Position numbers and translations under genes: made by a program. Source: JAFALK01 sp042701975 (GTDB lineage: Bacteria > Pseudomonadota > Gammaproteobacteria > Burkholderiales > Burkholderiaceae_C). Taken from it: DNA of 64,000 bases. The notes beneath the pieces were generated by a model. That model did no database searches and was not told the origin of the DNA. It saw nothing but the letters and a program-made list of their open reading frames with translations. The DNA is taken from positions 3,658,001 to 3,722,000 of the forward strand of contig CP170561.1 of NCBI GenBank assembly GCA_042701975.1. Direction: 5' to 3'. Shown here piece after piece: positions 46,300 to 55,314 of the stretch; position 1 is the first letter of the stretch, and the number at the start of each line of letters is the position of its first letter.

Positions 46300-47023
46300 T
46301 GCCCGCCCTGATGACCAGATCGCTGGCATCGCCGACCCATCGCCCATGCGAAGCCATCAGGTGGCTGCCCATGGCCGCTGCAGCGGCCTGCGGATTGCGG
46401 GCCTCCAGCGCCCGGTAGATGGCTTCGTGCTCGGCAAGAGCGGTCAGCCAGACGTTCATCGTCTCCACATGGTCGCTCATGCGTGAGGCGATGGGGCTGT
46501 GTCGGCCGTCGAAGAGCGTGCCCACCATGTCCGTCAGGATGGAATTGCCAGCCATCTCCGCGATGCTCAGGTGAAAGCGTCGGTCCGCCTCGACCGGCTT
46601 TCGGCCGACGACATGTTCTTCGCGCATCGCACTCAAGGCATCCTCAACACGCCGCAGACTTGCCGGAGTCACCCGCGCAGCAGCCAGCATGATGATCGCG
46701 CTCTCCAGCACAACGCGCGCCTGCATCAGTTCGGCAGGACTCTCGCCCAGCGATGAGGTGGCACCATCACCATCGCCTTGCGCAGGCGCCGCACACACGT
46801 AGACCCCCGAGCCGCCGCGGATCTCGACGCGGCCGTCGATCTCGAGCGCTATCAGGGCCTCGCGAAGCGAAGGCCGCGACACCCCGAGTTGCAGTGCCAG
46901 ATCACGCTCCGCCGGCAGGCGCGAACCCGGAGCCAGGCTCTCTGTTTCGATGAGGGTCCGGATCCTGTCCGCGACCAGTTGATATTGCCGGCGAGCCTCG
47001 CCGCCACGGTGATGGTTGAGCAT
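46289..47023 (-). CDS. GntR-family regulator, FadR (FCD) subgroup, copy 1
   Basis: 244 residues. Strong ribosome-binding site (GGGGAGG) before the ATG. N-terminal winged helix (about 12-76) with helix-turn-helix SRLPAERDLALQLGVSRPSLREAL and the wing GRVEIRGGSGVYV; C-terminal all-helical FCD ligand domain (about 95-235) with the metal-site motifs ADRRFHLSIAEMAGN and LAEHEAIYRALEARNP. FCD regulators bind sugar acids or related carboxylates. FadR, PdhR and LldR recognise TGGT-N(2-3)-ACCA palindromes, exactly the repeated motif of this locus, so this protein and copy 2 are the likely binders. Two such sites precede its own gene, suggesting autoregulation. Confidence 0.92.
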   Translation of the reverse strand: MLNHHRGGEARRQYQLVADRIRTLIETESLAPGSRLPAERDLALQLGVSRPSLREALIALEIDGRVEIRGGSGVYVCAAPAQGDGDGATSSLGESPAELMQARVVLESAIIMLAAARVTPASLRRVEDALSAMREEHVVGRKPVEADRRFHLSIAEMAGNSILTDMVGTLFDGRHSPIASRMSDHVETMNVWLTALAEHEAIYRALEARNPQAAAAAMGSHLMASHGRWVGDASDLVIRAGITG

Positions 47024-47043
47024 GGCCTCCCCGCCTCAACAAT

Positions 47044-47140
47044 TTGGACTGACCAGATTAGATCGCAATCGGCAACTTAGCCGCACATTGGCGGAAATTA
47101 AGCCGATGAAAGCTATGGAGATGTGCGCTGGTCAGGCCAA
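47044..47140. promoter_or_regulatory. FadR-type operators before GntR copy 1
   Basis: TTGGACTGACCAG at 47044-47056 and CTGGTCAGGCCAA at 47128-47140, centres 84 bp apart, in the gap between the two regulator genes. The stretch after the first site (ATCGCAATC) recurs after the site at 47911, a trace of promoter duplication. Confidence 0.75.
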
Positions 47141-47156
47141 ATTGCGGCCCGCATCC

Positions 47157-47888
47157 TCAGACGGCAATCGCGGCGGCCTTGGCGGCCAGATCGGAGGGCT
47201 CGCCGACCCAGCGCCCATGCGAGGCCAGCAGGTGGTTGCACATGGCCGCCGCAGCCGCCTGCGGGTTGCGGGCCTCCAGCGCGCGGAAGATGGCCTCGTG
47301 CTCCAGAAGCGCGGCCTGCCAGGTCTGCACCGACTCGGCCTGCCCGCTCATGCGCGCCCCAATGGGACTGTGTCGACCATCGAAAAGCGTGCCCACCATG
47401 CCTGCGAGCACCGAGTTGCCTGCCATCTCGGCAATGCTGAGGTGAAAGCGCCGGTCCGTCTCGACCGGCTTGTGGCCGCTGGCGTGCTCCTCGCGCATGG
47501 CATCCAGCGCATCGGCAACCCGCTGCAAGCCGGCCTTGGTCACCCTTGCCGCGGCCAGCGTGATGATGCCGCTCTCGAGCACCACGCGCGCCTGCATCAG
47601 TTCAGCCGGACTCTCTCCCAGGGAAGACGTGACGCCGCCGCCATCGACGGACCGGATGCAGACGTAGACCCCGGAACCGCCGCGAATCTCCACACGGCCA
47701 TCGATCTCAAGCGCAATCAGCGCCTCGCGCAGCGAGGGCCGCGACACGCCGAGCTGCAGCGCCAATTCACGCTCCGCTGGTAGGCGCGAGCCCGGGGCAA
47801 GACCCTCCGTCTCGATGAGCGCGCGGATCCGATCCGCGACCAATTGATATTGCCGGCGGGCATCGCCGCCTCGGTAAGCGTTGGCCAT
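47157..47888 (-). CDS. GntR-family regulator, FadR (FCD) subgroup, copy 2
   Basis: 243 residues from the ATG at 47888; an upstream extension of the frame crosses the operators and is not credible. Winged helix and recognition helix are nearly identical to copy 1 (LALQLGVSRPSLREALIALE), so both should read the same DNA motif. The FCD domain (TDRRFHLSIAEMAGN, LLEHEAIFRALEARNP) has diverged more in its middle, which could mean different effectors. Same strand as copy 1, 133 bases upstream of it, with its own operator. A tandem duplication including the promoter is the simplest origin. Confidence 0.92.
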   Translation of the reverse strand: MANAYRGGDARRQYQLVADRIRALIETEGLAPGSRLPAERELALQLGVSRPSLREALIALEIDGRVEIRGGSGVYVCIRSVDGGGVTSSLGESPAELMQARVVLESGIITLAAARVTKAGLQRVADALDAMREEHASGHKPVETDRRFHLSIAEMAGNSVLAGMVGTLFDGRHSPIGARMSGQAESVQTWQAALLEHEAIFRALEARNPQAAAAAMCNHLLASHGRWVGEPSDLAAKAAAIAV

Positions 47889-47910
47889 GGTTTCCAAAGT
47901 TCCTGGCAAA

Positions 47911-48052
47911 TTGGACTGACCAGATGTTATCGCAATCAGCTGCCCACCCCTTGTTTTGCCACTGGTTCTTGCTGAGAGTGGTATTGGGGTATGCACTGGT
48001 AAGACCAATTCCTCGTCGTGGCACAGTAAGGCTGCCGAATTGGTTTGACCAG
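47911..48052. promoter_or_regulatory. Three FadR-type operators in the GntR2/GH35 divergent region
   Basis: TTGGACTGACCAG at 47911-47923 (23 bases before GntR copy 2), CTGGTAAGACCAA at 47996-48008 and TTGGTTTGACCAG at 48040-48052 (centres 44 bp apart, before the GH35 operon). The first probably serves the regulator, the other two the glycosidase operon. Confidence 0.78.
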
Positions 48053-48110
48053 TCTTTGGGGTTTGAGGCTCCAGGCAAGGTCTTGCACGCCGCACTTCAC
48101 CCAAACCGAC

Positions 48111-49769
48111 ATGCAACTTCCATCGCTCCGCCCTCTGGGCACGGCGCTCATTCTTACCTTGCCTTTCGTTCTACCGCTGGCAGCCACGGCCCAAGACACG
48201 CGGCTCGCCGAGCAAGAAGGCCGCCACGCCCTCATCGTCGACGGCAAGCCGTTCACCATCCTGGGCGCCCAGGTTCACAACTCCAGCAACTACCCCGGTG
48301 CCCTGAAGCAGGTCTGGCCCGCCGTCGCCGACCTGCAGGCCAATACCGTTGAGGTGCCCATCGCCTGGGAGCAGATCGAACCCGTCGAGGGCCGCTTCGA
48401 CTTCTCCTTCGTCGACACGCTCATCAAGCAGGCCCGCGAACATCAGGTGCGGGTCGTGCTGCTGTGGTTCGGCACCTGGAAGAACACCAGCCCGCAGTAC
48501 ACGCCCGCCTGGGTCAAATTCGACAACAAGCGCTTCCCCCGCATGCTCGACGAGGCCGGCAAGGACAGCTATTGCCTCTCGCCCTTCGGCGCGGAAACAC
48601 TCCAGGCCGACAAGCGCGCCTTCACGGCGCTGATGGGCCATGTCAGGCAGATCGACGCGCATCAGCACACCGTGCTGATGGTGCAGGTGGAGAACGAGGT
48701 CGGCACCTTCGGCCTCGTGCGCGATTTCGGAAAGCAGGCGCAGGCGGCCTTCGAGGCCGACGTGCCCGAGGCGGTGCTCGCGCGCAAAAAGGCACGGGTG
48801 CCCGGTGCTGCGCGCGGCTCGTGGCGGGCCGTCTACGGCGACTATGCCGACGAATACTTCCACGCCTGGGCCATCGCCCGCTACATCGAGGAGATCGCCA
48901 AGGCGGGCCGCGCCGTGCACGACCTGCCCATGTACGTCAACAACGCGCTGCGCGACCCGCTCGAGCAGCCGCCAAAGCCGTGGCAGAAGAATTTCGCCAG
49001 CGGCGGCCCGACCTACGACGTCATCGACATCTACAAGGCCGCCGCGCCTCATGTCGACATCGTCGGCCCCGACATCTACCACCCGGAGTGGGCCAAGGTC
49101 GCGGCCCATCTGGACAAGTTCAAGCGCCCCGACAACGCGCTGTTCGTGCCCGAGCTCGGCAATGCCGAGGCCTACGCGCGCTACCTCTACCTGATCCTCG
49201 GACGCGGCGCCCTGGGCGTCACGCCCTTCGGGATTGACTACTTCGACTACGCCAACTATCCGCTCGGCGCCAAGACCAACGACAAGGCCGCGGTCGAGCC
49301 CTTTGCCAAGGTCTTCGCCGCCTTCCGGCCGATGCAGCGGCAATGGGCGCAATGGGCCTTCGAGGGCAGGACCTACGGCGTGGCCGAGCCCGACGACCAC
49401 GCCGACCAGCACGTCGCCATGAAGGGCTGGAAGGCGCACGTCACCTTCGGCCAGTGGCAGTTCGGCGAACGCGAATGGCCAGGCAACCAGAAGGAATCGC
49501 CGGCGCATGTCGCCACGCCTTCCGGCGGTGTGGCCATCGCACAGATCTCCGACGACGAGTTCATCCTGGTCGGCCAGCTGGCGCGGGTGCGCATCGACGA
49601 CGCCGAGTCCAGCGGCCATGCCCTCATCGACCATGCCGAGGAAGGCCGCTTCAGTCCGGACGGCAAGTGGGTGATGGAGAGGCGCTGGAACGGCGACCAG
49701 GTGGACTGGGGCCTGAACTTCACCGCCAGGCCCCGCGTCGTGAAGATCAAGATGGGCCGTTACCGATGA
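48111..49769 (+). CDS. Secreted GH35 beta-galactosidase
   Basis: 552 residues with a signal peptide ending LAATAQ. The start at 48111 is the first ATG after the operators. Family features: FTILGAQVHNSSNYP near the N-terminus, acid/base Glu196 in MVQVENEVG and nucleophile Glu348 in FVPELGN; the C-terminal part (about 400-550) fits the beta-domain found in the xyloglucan-active Cellvibrio type (DUF5597). Such enzymes remove beta-1,2-galactose from xyloglucan side chains once fucose is gone. First gene of a six-gene operon (GH35, SGNH esterase, GH95, GH29, GH97, GH2), overlapping the second by ATGA. Confidence 0.9.
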   Translation: MQLPSLRPLGTALILTLPFVLPLAATAQDTRLAEQEGRHALIVDGKPFTILGAQVHNSSNYPGALKQVWPAVADLQANTVEVPIAWEQIEPVEGRFDFSFVDTLIKQAREHQVRVVLLWFGTWKNTSPQYTPAWVKFDNKRFPRMLDEAGKDSYCLSPFGAETLQADKRAFTALMGHVRQIDAHQHTVLMVQVENEVGTFGLVRDFGKQAQAAFEADVPEAVLARKKARVPGAARGSWRAVYGDYADEYFHAWAIARYIEEIAKAGRAVHDLPMYVNNALRDPLEQPPKPWQKNFASGGPTYDVIDIYKAAAPHVDIVGPDIYHPEWAKVAAHLDKFKRPDNALFVPELGNAEAYARYLYLILGRGALGVTPFGIDYFDYANYPLGAKTNDKAAVEPFAKVFAAFRPMQRQWAQWAFEGRTYGVAEPDDHADQHVAMKGWKAHVTFGQWQFGEREWPGNQKESPAHVATPSGGVAIAQISDDEFILVGQLARVRIDDAESSGHALIDHAEEGRFSPDGKWVMERRWNGDQVDWGLNFTARPRVVKIKMGRYR

Positions 49770-51121
49770 CATACCGATTCATGAAGAACTCTCTCCGTCC
49801 CGCTCTCCGAGCCACTCTCCTTGCCGCAGCGACCGCGGCTTGCGCTCCCAGCGTCCATGCACAGGCCCTGGTACAAGCGAATGCCGACATCGTCATCCTT
49901 CCTGCGCCAGCGGCCGCCTGGCGCACCGTCGTCGGCCATTGGGAAAACCGCGTCGAGCTGACCGGCGACGACGCCGTTGTCGTGCCAACGCCCAGCGCTG
50001 AATACGCCCGTCAGAGCTCCGTGGGCGCGAGCGCGCGCAGCAACGACGCCGGCCAAAGGGAGGCTGTCCAGTTCAACTGGCGCGACCTCTGGAGCAGCAT
50101 GCTGCGCTTCGAGAGTCGCGAACCGATGGACCTGCGCCCCTACCTGGGCGGCACGCTGGAGTTCGACCTCAACGTCGACGAGCTCGCCAAGGGCGGGGTC
50201 AAGGCCAAGATCGGCTGCGGCGAGAACTGCGAGCGCGCGGTCAACCTCATCCCGATGGCACGCAGCTGGGCTGGCAAGGGGTGGCAGCATGTCTCGCTGG
50301 CGATGAGCTGCTTCGTCCGCGAGGGCGCTGACTTCTCGAAGGTGAAACTGCCGTTTGCACTCGACGGCATGGGAACGGGCCGCCTCAGCGTGGCCAATGT
50401 GCGCATCACGCGCCAGTCCAAGCCCGGCCTGCCCTGCCCCGACTACCGCACCGAGTCGTTCACGCCGGTTGTGCAGGACGAGTCCTTCGCGATCGACTGG
50501 TGGCCCGGCCGCCACGAGGAGATCCTGCAGGAAAAGCGCCAGTTCATCAGCGCCGGCACGCCGCCGGAGCTCGTCTTCATCGGCGACTCGATCACCCAGG
50601 GTTGGAAGAACGAAGGCAAGGCCGTCTGGCAAAGCCACTACGCGGGCTACCACGCGCTGAACGCCGGCATCGGCGGCGACCGCACCGAGCACGTGCTGTG
50701 GCGGCTCCAGCATGGCGAGATCGACGGCCTCGCGCCCAAGGTCGCCGTGCTGATGATCGGCACCAACAATGCGGGCGCGCGCAGCCCCGAGAGCACCGCG
50801 GCAGGCATCAAGCACCTGCTCGACGAGATCCGCCAGCGCCTGCCGCAGACCCGGGTGCTGCTGCTGGCCGTCTTCCCACGCGGCGAGAAGCCCGACGACT
50901 TCCTGTGCGGCGTCAACGAGCGCGTGAACCAGCTCATCGCCGGCTACGCCGATGGCCACGATGTGTACTTCCTGAACATCAACGCGGCCTTCCTGAACGG
51001 CGACGGCACGCTGGGCAAAGACGTGATGCCCGACCTGCTGCACCCTAACAACAAGGGCTACGAGATCTGGCAGCGCGCAATGGCGCCCACGCTGCAAAAG
51101 CTGATGAATGAAGCGCGGTGA
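49766..51121 (+). CDS. Secreted SGNH acetyl esterase with N-terminal glycan-binding-like domain
   Basis: 451 residues; an ATGA overlap with GH35 sets the start, and the signal peptide ends SVHAQ. Residues about 40-225 (VGHWENRVELTG, LGGTLEFDLNVDELAKGG, KIGCGENCERAVNL) resemble the galactose-binding-like domain at the C-terminus of ExoP-type GH3 enzymes. Residues about 250-445 are an SGNH hydrolase: block I FIGDSITQGW with Ser275, block II NAGIGGDRTEHVLWRL, block III GTNN, block V Asp423 and His426 (DLLHPNNKGYE). Esterases of this fold deacetylate xyloglucan in Xanthomonas; the same role is inferred here. Confidence 0.85.
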   Translation: MTYRFMKNSLRPALRATLLAAATAACAPSVHAQALVQANADIVILPAPAAAWRTVVGHWENRVELTGDDAVVVPTPSAEYARQSSVGASARSNDAGQREAVQFNWRDLWSSMLRFESREPMDLRPYLGGTLEFDLNVDELAKGGVKAKIGCGENCERAVNLIPMARSWAGKGWQHVSLAMSCFVREGADFSKVKLPFALDGMGTGRLSVANVRITRQSKPGLPCPDYRTESFTPVVQDESFAIDWWPGRHEEILQEKRQFISAGTPPELVFIGDSITQGWKNEGKAVWQSHYAGYHALNAGIGGDRTEHVLWRLQHGEIDGLAPKVAVLMIGTNNAGARSPESTAAGIKHLLDEIRQRLPQTRVLLLAVFPRGEKPDDFLCGVNERVNQLIAGYADGHDVYFLNINAAFLNGDGTLGKDVMPDLLHPNNKGYEIWQRAMAPTLQKLMNEAR

Positions 51122-51141
51122 ACGCGCGCGAAACTGAGCCG

Positions 51142-53619
51142 ATGAACATGCCCTTTCACTCTCGCCGCGGCTTCATTGCCGCCACCGCCCTCGCCCCCAC
51201 GCTCGCGGCCCTGCCCCAGTGGGTACGCGCCGGCGCAGCCGGCGTGAGCGCCGATGCGCTGAGCCTTTGGTACGACCAGCCCGCCGGCCCGTGGGTCGAG
51301 GCGCTGCCCGTTGGCAACAGCCGCCTCGGCGCCATGGTCTTCGGCCGCCCTGCGCAGGAGCGGCTGCAATTCAACATCGACACGCTGTACGGCGGCGGGC
51401 CCTACGTGCCCGACAACCCGAAATTCCGCGAGGCCCTGCCCCAGGTGCGCGCCCTCATCAACGAGGAGCGCTGGAAGGAAGCCAACGATCTCGTCAACTC
51501 AGCTCTGCTGGGCAGGCCTGCCAAGCAGATGCCCTTCGGCGCCGCGGGCGACCTGCTGATCGACTTTCCCGGCGTGGCTGGTGCGACCGACTACCGCCGC
51601 AGCCTCGACCTGGACAGCGCCATCGCCACCACCACCTTCAGCGACCGCGGCCTGCGCCATCGCCGCGAGCTGCTGAGCAGTGCGCCCGACCAGGTCGTCG
51701 TGCTGCGGCTGGAGGCCGATGGCGAGGGCCGCATCGACCTGGATCTCGGCTGGCGGCATCCCGAATTCGTCAAGCTGTATGGCGCGCCCAAGTATGGTGG
51801 CCCCGAGAAGGGCGAGCAAGGCGCCGTCTTCGTCGGTGCGCCGTGGGACCACCGCGAAGACCTGCGCCGCGACCAGCGGCCCGCCGACGCATCGGTCACC
51901 GGCGATGGCGTGAACGCGCTGCTGATCACGGGGCACAACATCAGCGCGCATGACGTGCCCGCCCAACTGCGCTATGCGCTGCGCGTGCGCGCCATCGGCG
52001 ATGGCCGCATTGAGATCGATGGCGACCGGCTGCGCGTGCGCGACGCCAAACGGCTGACGCTGATCGTGGCCGGCGAGACCAGCTACCGGAGCTTCCAGGA
52101 CACCAGCGGCGACCCCGTGGCCACCGTGCGCGAGCGCACCGAAGCGGCGGCGCGCAAGCCGTGGGAGACGCTGCGCACCGACCATGTCAAGGCGCATCAG
52201 GCGCTGTTCCGCCGGCTGCGCATCGAGCTCGGCGGCGATGAAGCGCGTGCCCGACCGACCCACGAGCGCATCGCCGCCGTGCCAGGCCACGCCGACGCGG
52301 CGCTGGCTGCCCTGTACGTGCAGTACGCGCGCTATCTGCTGCTGTCCTGCTCGCGGCCGGGCAGCCAGCCCGCCAACCTGCAGGGCCTGTGGAACGAAGG
52401 CCTGTATCCGCCCTGGGAGGGCAAGTACACCATCAACATCAACACCGAGATGAACTACTGGCCCGCCGGGCCGGCCAACATCGGTGAGTGTGTTGAGCCG
52501 CTGCTGAAGATGGTCGAGGAGCTGGCGTTGACCGGTGCCCGCACCGCTCGCGACAGCTATGGCGCGCGCGGCTGGGTGGCACACCACAACACCGACCTGT
52601 GGCGCGCCGCGGCACCCATCGACGGCGCACTCTGGGGCATGTGGCCGATGGGCGGCGCGTGGCTTTGCACGACGCTGTGGCAGCAATACCAGTACCAGCC
52701 CGCGCCGGCCCTGCTGCGCCGCCTGGCACCGCTGCTTGCCGGCGCCACGCAGTTCTTCCTCGACACGCTGATCGAGGACCCCAAGGGCCGCGGCCTCGTC
52801 ACGTCGCCTTCGCTGTCGCCCGAGAACGAGCATCACCCGGGCGTGGCCCTGTGCGCCGGTCCGGCCATGGACCGCCAGATCCTGCGCGAGCTCTTCGGCG
52901 CAACGCTGCAGTCCCAGGCCTTGCTCGGCAACGCGGACGCCGCCTTCACCGAAGCCGTGCGCAAGGCGCGTGCCCGTCTGCCGGCAGACCGCATCGGTGC
53001 CCAGGGCCAGCTGCAGGAGTGGCTGGAGGACTGGGACGCCGGCGCGGCTGAGCAGCAGCACCGTCACGTCTCGCATCTCTACGCCGTCTATCCCGGCGGC
53101 CAGATCAATGTGCGCGACACGCCGGAGCTGGCCCAGGCCGCCCGAGTGACGCTGGACAGACGCGGCGACGAAAGCACCGGTTGGGCCACCGCATGGCGGC
53201 TGGCGCTGTGGGCACGACTCGGCGACGGCGAGCGCGCCTACCGCATCCTGCAAGGGCTGCTCGGGCCGGCGCGCACCTACCCGAACATGTTCGACGCCCA
53301 CCCACCCTTCCAGATCGATGGCAACTTCGGCGGCACGGCCGGCATCCTCGAGATGATCGTGCAGTCGTGGGGCGACGAGGTCCATCTGCTGCCGGCCCTG
53401 CCCCAGGCCTGGCCGCAGGGTCTGCTGCACGGCGTGCGCGCCCACGGCGGACTGGAACTCGACATCGACTGGAGGAACGGCCGGCTCAGCCGGCTGGTCC
53501 TGCGCGGACCGAAGTGGGCCAGCGTCGCGCTGCGCTACCGCGGCCGGCGCCTGGCGCTGCGGCTCGACGAGCGCGGCCGCGCCAGCGTGGCGGCGTCCGC
53601 CTTCTCCTCCGTCGCGTGA
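51142..53619 (+). CDS. Tat-exported GH95 alpha-L-fucosidase or alpha-L-galactosidase
   Basis: 825 residues. The ATG at 51142 is taken; a GTG at 51118 overlapping the upstream stop is an alternative. A twin-arginine signal (HSRRGFIAATALAPTLAAL) exports the folded protein. The (alpha/alpha)6 barrel shows the GH95 hallmark ININTEMNYWPAG with Asn432 and Asn434, acidic Glu561 (LSPENE) and Asp726 in FQIDGNFGG, corresponding to the catalytic set of AfcA. GH95 removes alpha-1,2-L-fucose, and some members L-galactose, from xyloglucan. The presence of LgoD/UxaB-like genes makes L-galactose activity worth testing. Confidence 0.92.
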   Translation: MNMPFHSRRGFIAATALAPTLAALPQWVRAGAAGVSADALSLWYDQPAGPWVEALPVGNSRLGAMVFGRPAQERLQFNIDTLYGGGPYVPDNPKFREALPQVRALINEERWKEANDLVNSALLGRPAKQMPFGAAGDLLIDFPGVAGATDYRRSLDLDSAIATTTFSDRGLRHRRELLSSAPDQVVVLRLEADGEGRIDLDLGWRHPEFVKLYGAPKYGGPEKGEQGAVFVGAPWDHREDLRRDQRPADASVTGDGVNALLITGHNISAHDVPAQLRYALRVRAIGDGRIEIDGDRLRVRDAKRLTLIVAGETSYRSFQDTSGDPVATVRERTEAAARKPWETLRTDHVKAHQALFRRLRIELGGDEARARPTHERIAAVPGHADAALAALYVQYARYLLLSCSRPGSQPANLQGLWNEGLYPPWEGKYTININTEMNYWPAGPANIGECVEPLLKMVEELALTGARTARDSYGARGWVAHHNTDLWRAAAPIDGALWGMWPMGGAWLCTTLWQQYQYQPAPALLRRLAPLLAGATQFFLDTLIEDPKGRGLVTSPSLSPENEHHPGVALCAGPAMDRQILRELFGATLQSQALLGNADAAFTEAVRKARARLPADRIGAQGQLQEWLEDWDAGAAEQQHRHVSHLYAVYPGGQINVRDTPELAQAARVTLDRRGDESTGWATAWRLALWARLGDGERAYRILQGLLGPARTYPNMFDAHPPFQIDGNFGGTAGILEMIVQSWGDEVHLLPALPQAWPQGLLHGVRAHGGLELDIDWRNGRLSRLVLRGPKWASVALRYRGRRLALRLDERGRASVAASAFSSVA

Positions 53620-53640
53620 CAACAGATCTCTCTCCTTGAA

Positions 53641-55314
53641 ATGCCCCTCATGACTTCCACCAAACACTCCGCGTTCGGCCAGCTTTCGCGCCGTTCGCTG
53701 CTGCAGGCCACCGCCGCCACGCTGGGCACAGCCGCTCTGCCGGCTGCACAAGCGGCTGCGCCCGCACATTTCAAGCCCAGCTGGGACTCGCTCGTCAGCG
53801 GCTACGACGCGCCCGACTGGTTCCGCGATGCCAAGTTCGGCATCTGGGCCCACTGGAGCGCGCAGTGCGTGCCCGAGATGGGCGACTGGTATGCCCGCCG
53901 CATGTACATCCAGGGCAACTGGCAGTACGACCATCACGTCAGGACCTATGGCCATCCAACCGACGTCGGCTTCATGGAGATCCAGAACCGCTGGAAGGCG
54001 GAGAACTGGGATCCGGACGCGCTGCTGGACCTCTACGTGAAGGCCGGCGCCAAGTACTTTGTCGCCCTGGCCAACCATCACGACAACCAAGACACCTTCA
54101 ATTCCAAATATCACGGCTGGAACACGATGCGCGTGGGGCCCAAGAAGGACCTCATCGGCATCTGGGCCAAGGCGGCGCGGGCGCGCGGGCTGCGCTTTGG
54201 CGTCAGCAACCACAGCGCGCACGCGTGGCACTGGTTCCAGCCCGCCTACGGCTACGACGCCGAAGGCGCTCGCGCCGGCCACCGCTACGACGCCTACCGC
54301 CTGACCAAGGCCGATGGCAAGGGCAAGTGGTGGCAAGGCCTGGATCCGCAGGAGCTCTACACCGGCCGCAACATCGTCATGCCGGACGGATTCAAGAGCA
54401 TCCGCTCCGTCGAAGCCTGGCACGAGGAGAACACCGCCTACTGGGATGAGAAGCCGCCGCAGCACAACCCGGCCTTCACGCGCCAGTGGTTCCTGCGCTG
54501 CCGCGACCTGATCGACAGCTATCGCCCCGACCTCGTTTATTTCGACAACCACGCCTTGCCCCTGGGCCAGGCCGGACTGGACATCACCGCGCACTACTAC
54601 AACGCCAGCATGGCCTGGCACGGCGGCAAGCTGGAGGCAGTCGTCAACGCCAAGGTGCTGCCGGCCGAATGGCGCGCCGGTGTCGTCGAAGACGTGGAGC
54701 GCGGCTTTCGCGACGGCATCCAGCCCCTGCCCTGGCAGACCGATACCTGCCTGGGCGACTGGCACTACGCCCGCTCCATCTTCGACAACCACCAGTACAA
54801 GCCGGCCAGCACGGTCATCCACCGCCTGTGCGACATCGTCTCCAAGAACGGCAACCTGCTGCTGTCGGTGCCGCTGCGGGGCGATGGCACCATCGACGCC
54901 GACGAACGCAAGATCCTGGAGGACATCGCCGCCTGGATGGCGCGCAACGGCGAAGCCATCTACGGCACACGGCCATGGCGCAGCTTCGGCGAGGGGCCGA
55001 CGCGCGTGGGCAACGGCATGTTCAGCGAAGGCGAATCCAAGCCGCTGACGGCCGAGGACGTCCGCTTCACCACCAAGGGCGGAGCGCTCTATGCCATCGC
55101 CCTGGGCTGGCCGCAGGATGGCGTCATGCGCATCCAGACGCTGGCCGAGGACTCGGCCAGCGCACCAGGCTCCATCGACAGCGTCGAGGCGGTCGGCTCC
55201 GGCGACAGCCTGGCCTTCAAGCGCACGCGCAAGGGTCTGGAGGTCAAGCTGCCCGAAGGCCTGGCCGGCTCGCCGGCAGTGGCCGTGAAGATCCGCGGCG
55301 CGGGGGTCGCATGA
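53641..55314 (+). CDS. Tat-exported GH29-type alpha-L-fucosidase
   Basis: 557 residues, with a twin-arginine signal (LSRRSLLQATAATLG). The barrel starts SWDSLVSGYDAPDWFRDAKFGIWAHW, continues with AGAKYFVALANHHDN, and has nucleophile candidate Asp302 in LVYFDNHALPLG. The C-terminal region (about 455-557) is a small beta domain. It releases L-fucose (or L-galactose) together with GH95; having both suggests two linkages or two locations. A second possible start is the Met at 53650. Confidence 0.88.
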   Translation: MPLMTSTKHSAFGQLSRRSLLQATAATLGTAALPAAQAAAPAHFKPSWDSLVSGYDAPDWFRDAKFGIWAHWSAQCVPEMGDWYARRMYIQGNWQYDHHVRTYGHPTDVGFMEIQNRWKAENWDPDALLDLYVKAGAKYFVALANHHDNQDTFNSKYHGWNTMRVGPKKDLIGIWAKAARARGLRFGVSNHSAHAWHWFQPAYGYDAEGARAGHRYDAYRLTKADGKGKWWQGLDPQELYTGRNIVMPDGFKSIRSVEAWHEENTAYWDEKPPQHNPAFTRQWFLRCRDLIDSYRPDLVYFDNHALPLGQAGLDITAHYYNASMAWHGGKLEAVVNAKVLPAEWRAGVVEDVERGFRDGIQPLPWQTDTCLGDWHYARSIFDNHQYKPASTVIHRLCDIVSKNGNLLLSVPLRGDGTIDADERKILEDIAAWMARNGEAIYGTRPWRSFGEGPTRVGNGMFSEGESKPLTAEDVRFTTKGGALYAIALGWPQDGVMRIQTLAEDSASAPGSIDSVEAVGSGDSLAFKRTRKGLEVKLPEGLAGSPAVAVKIRGAGVA

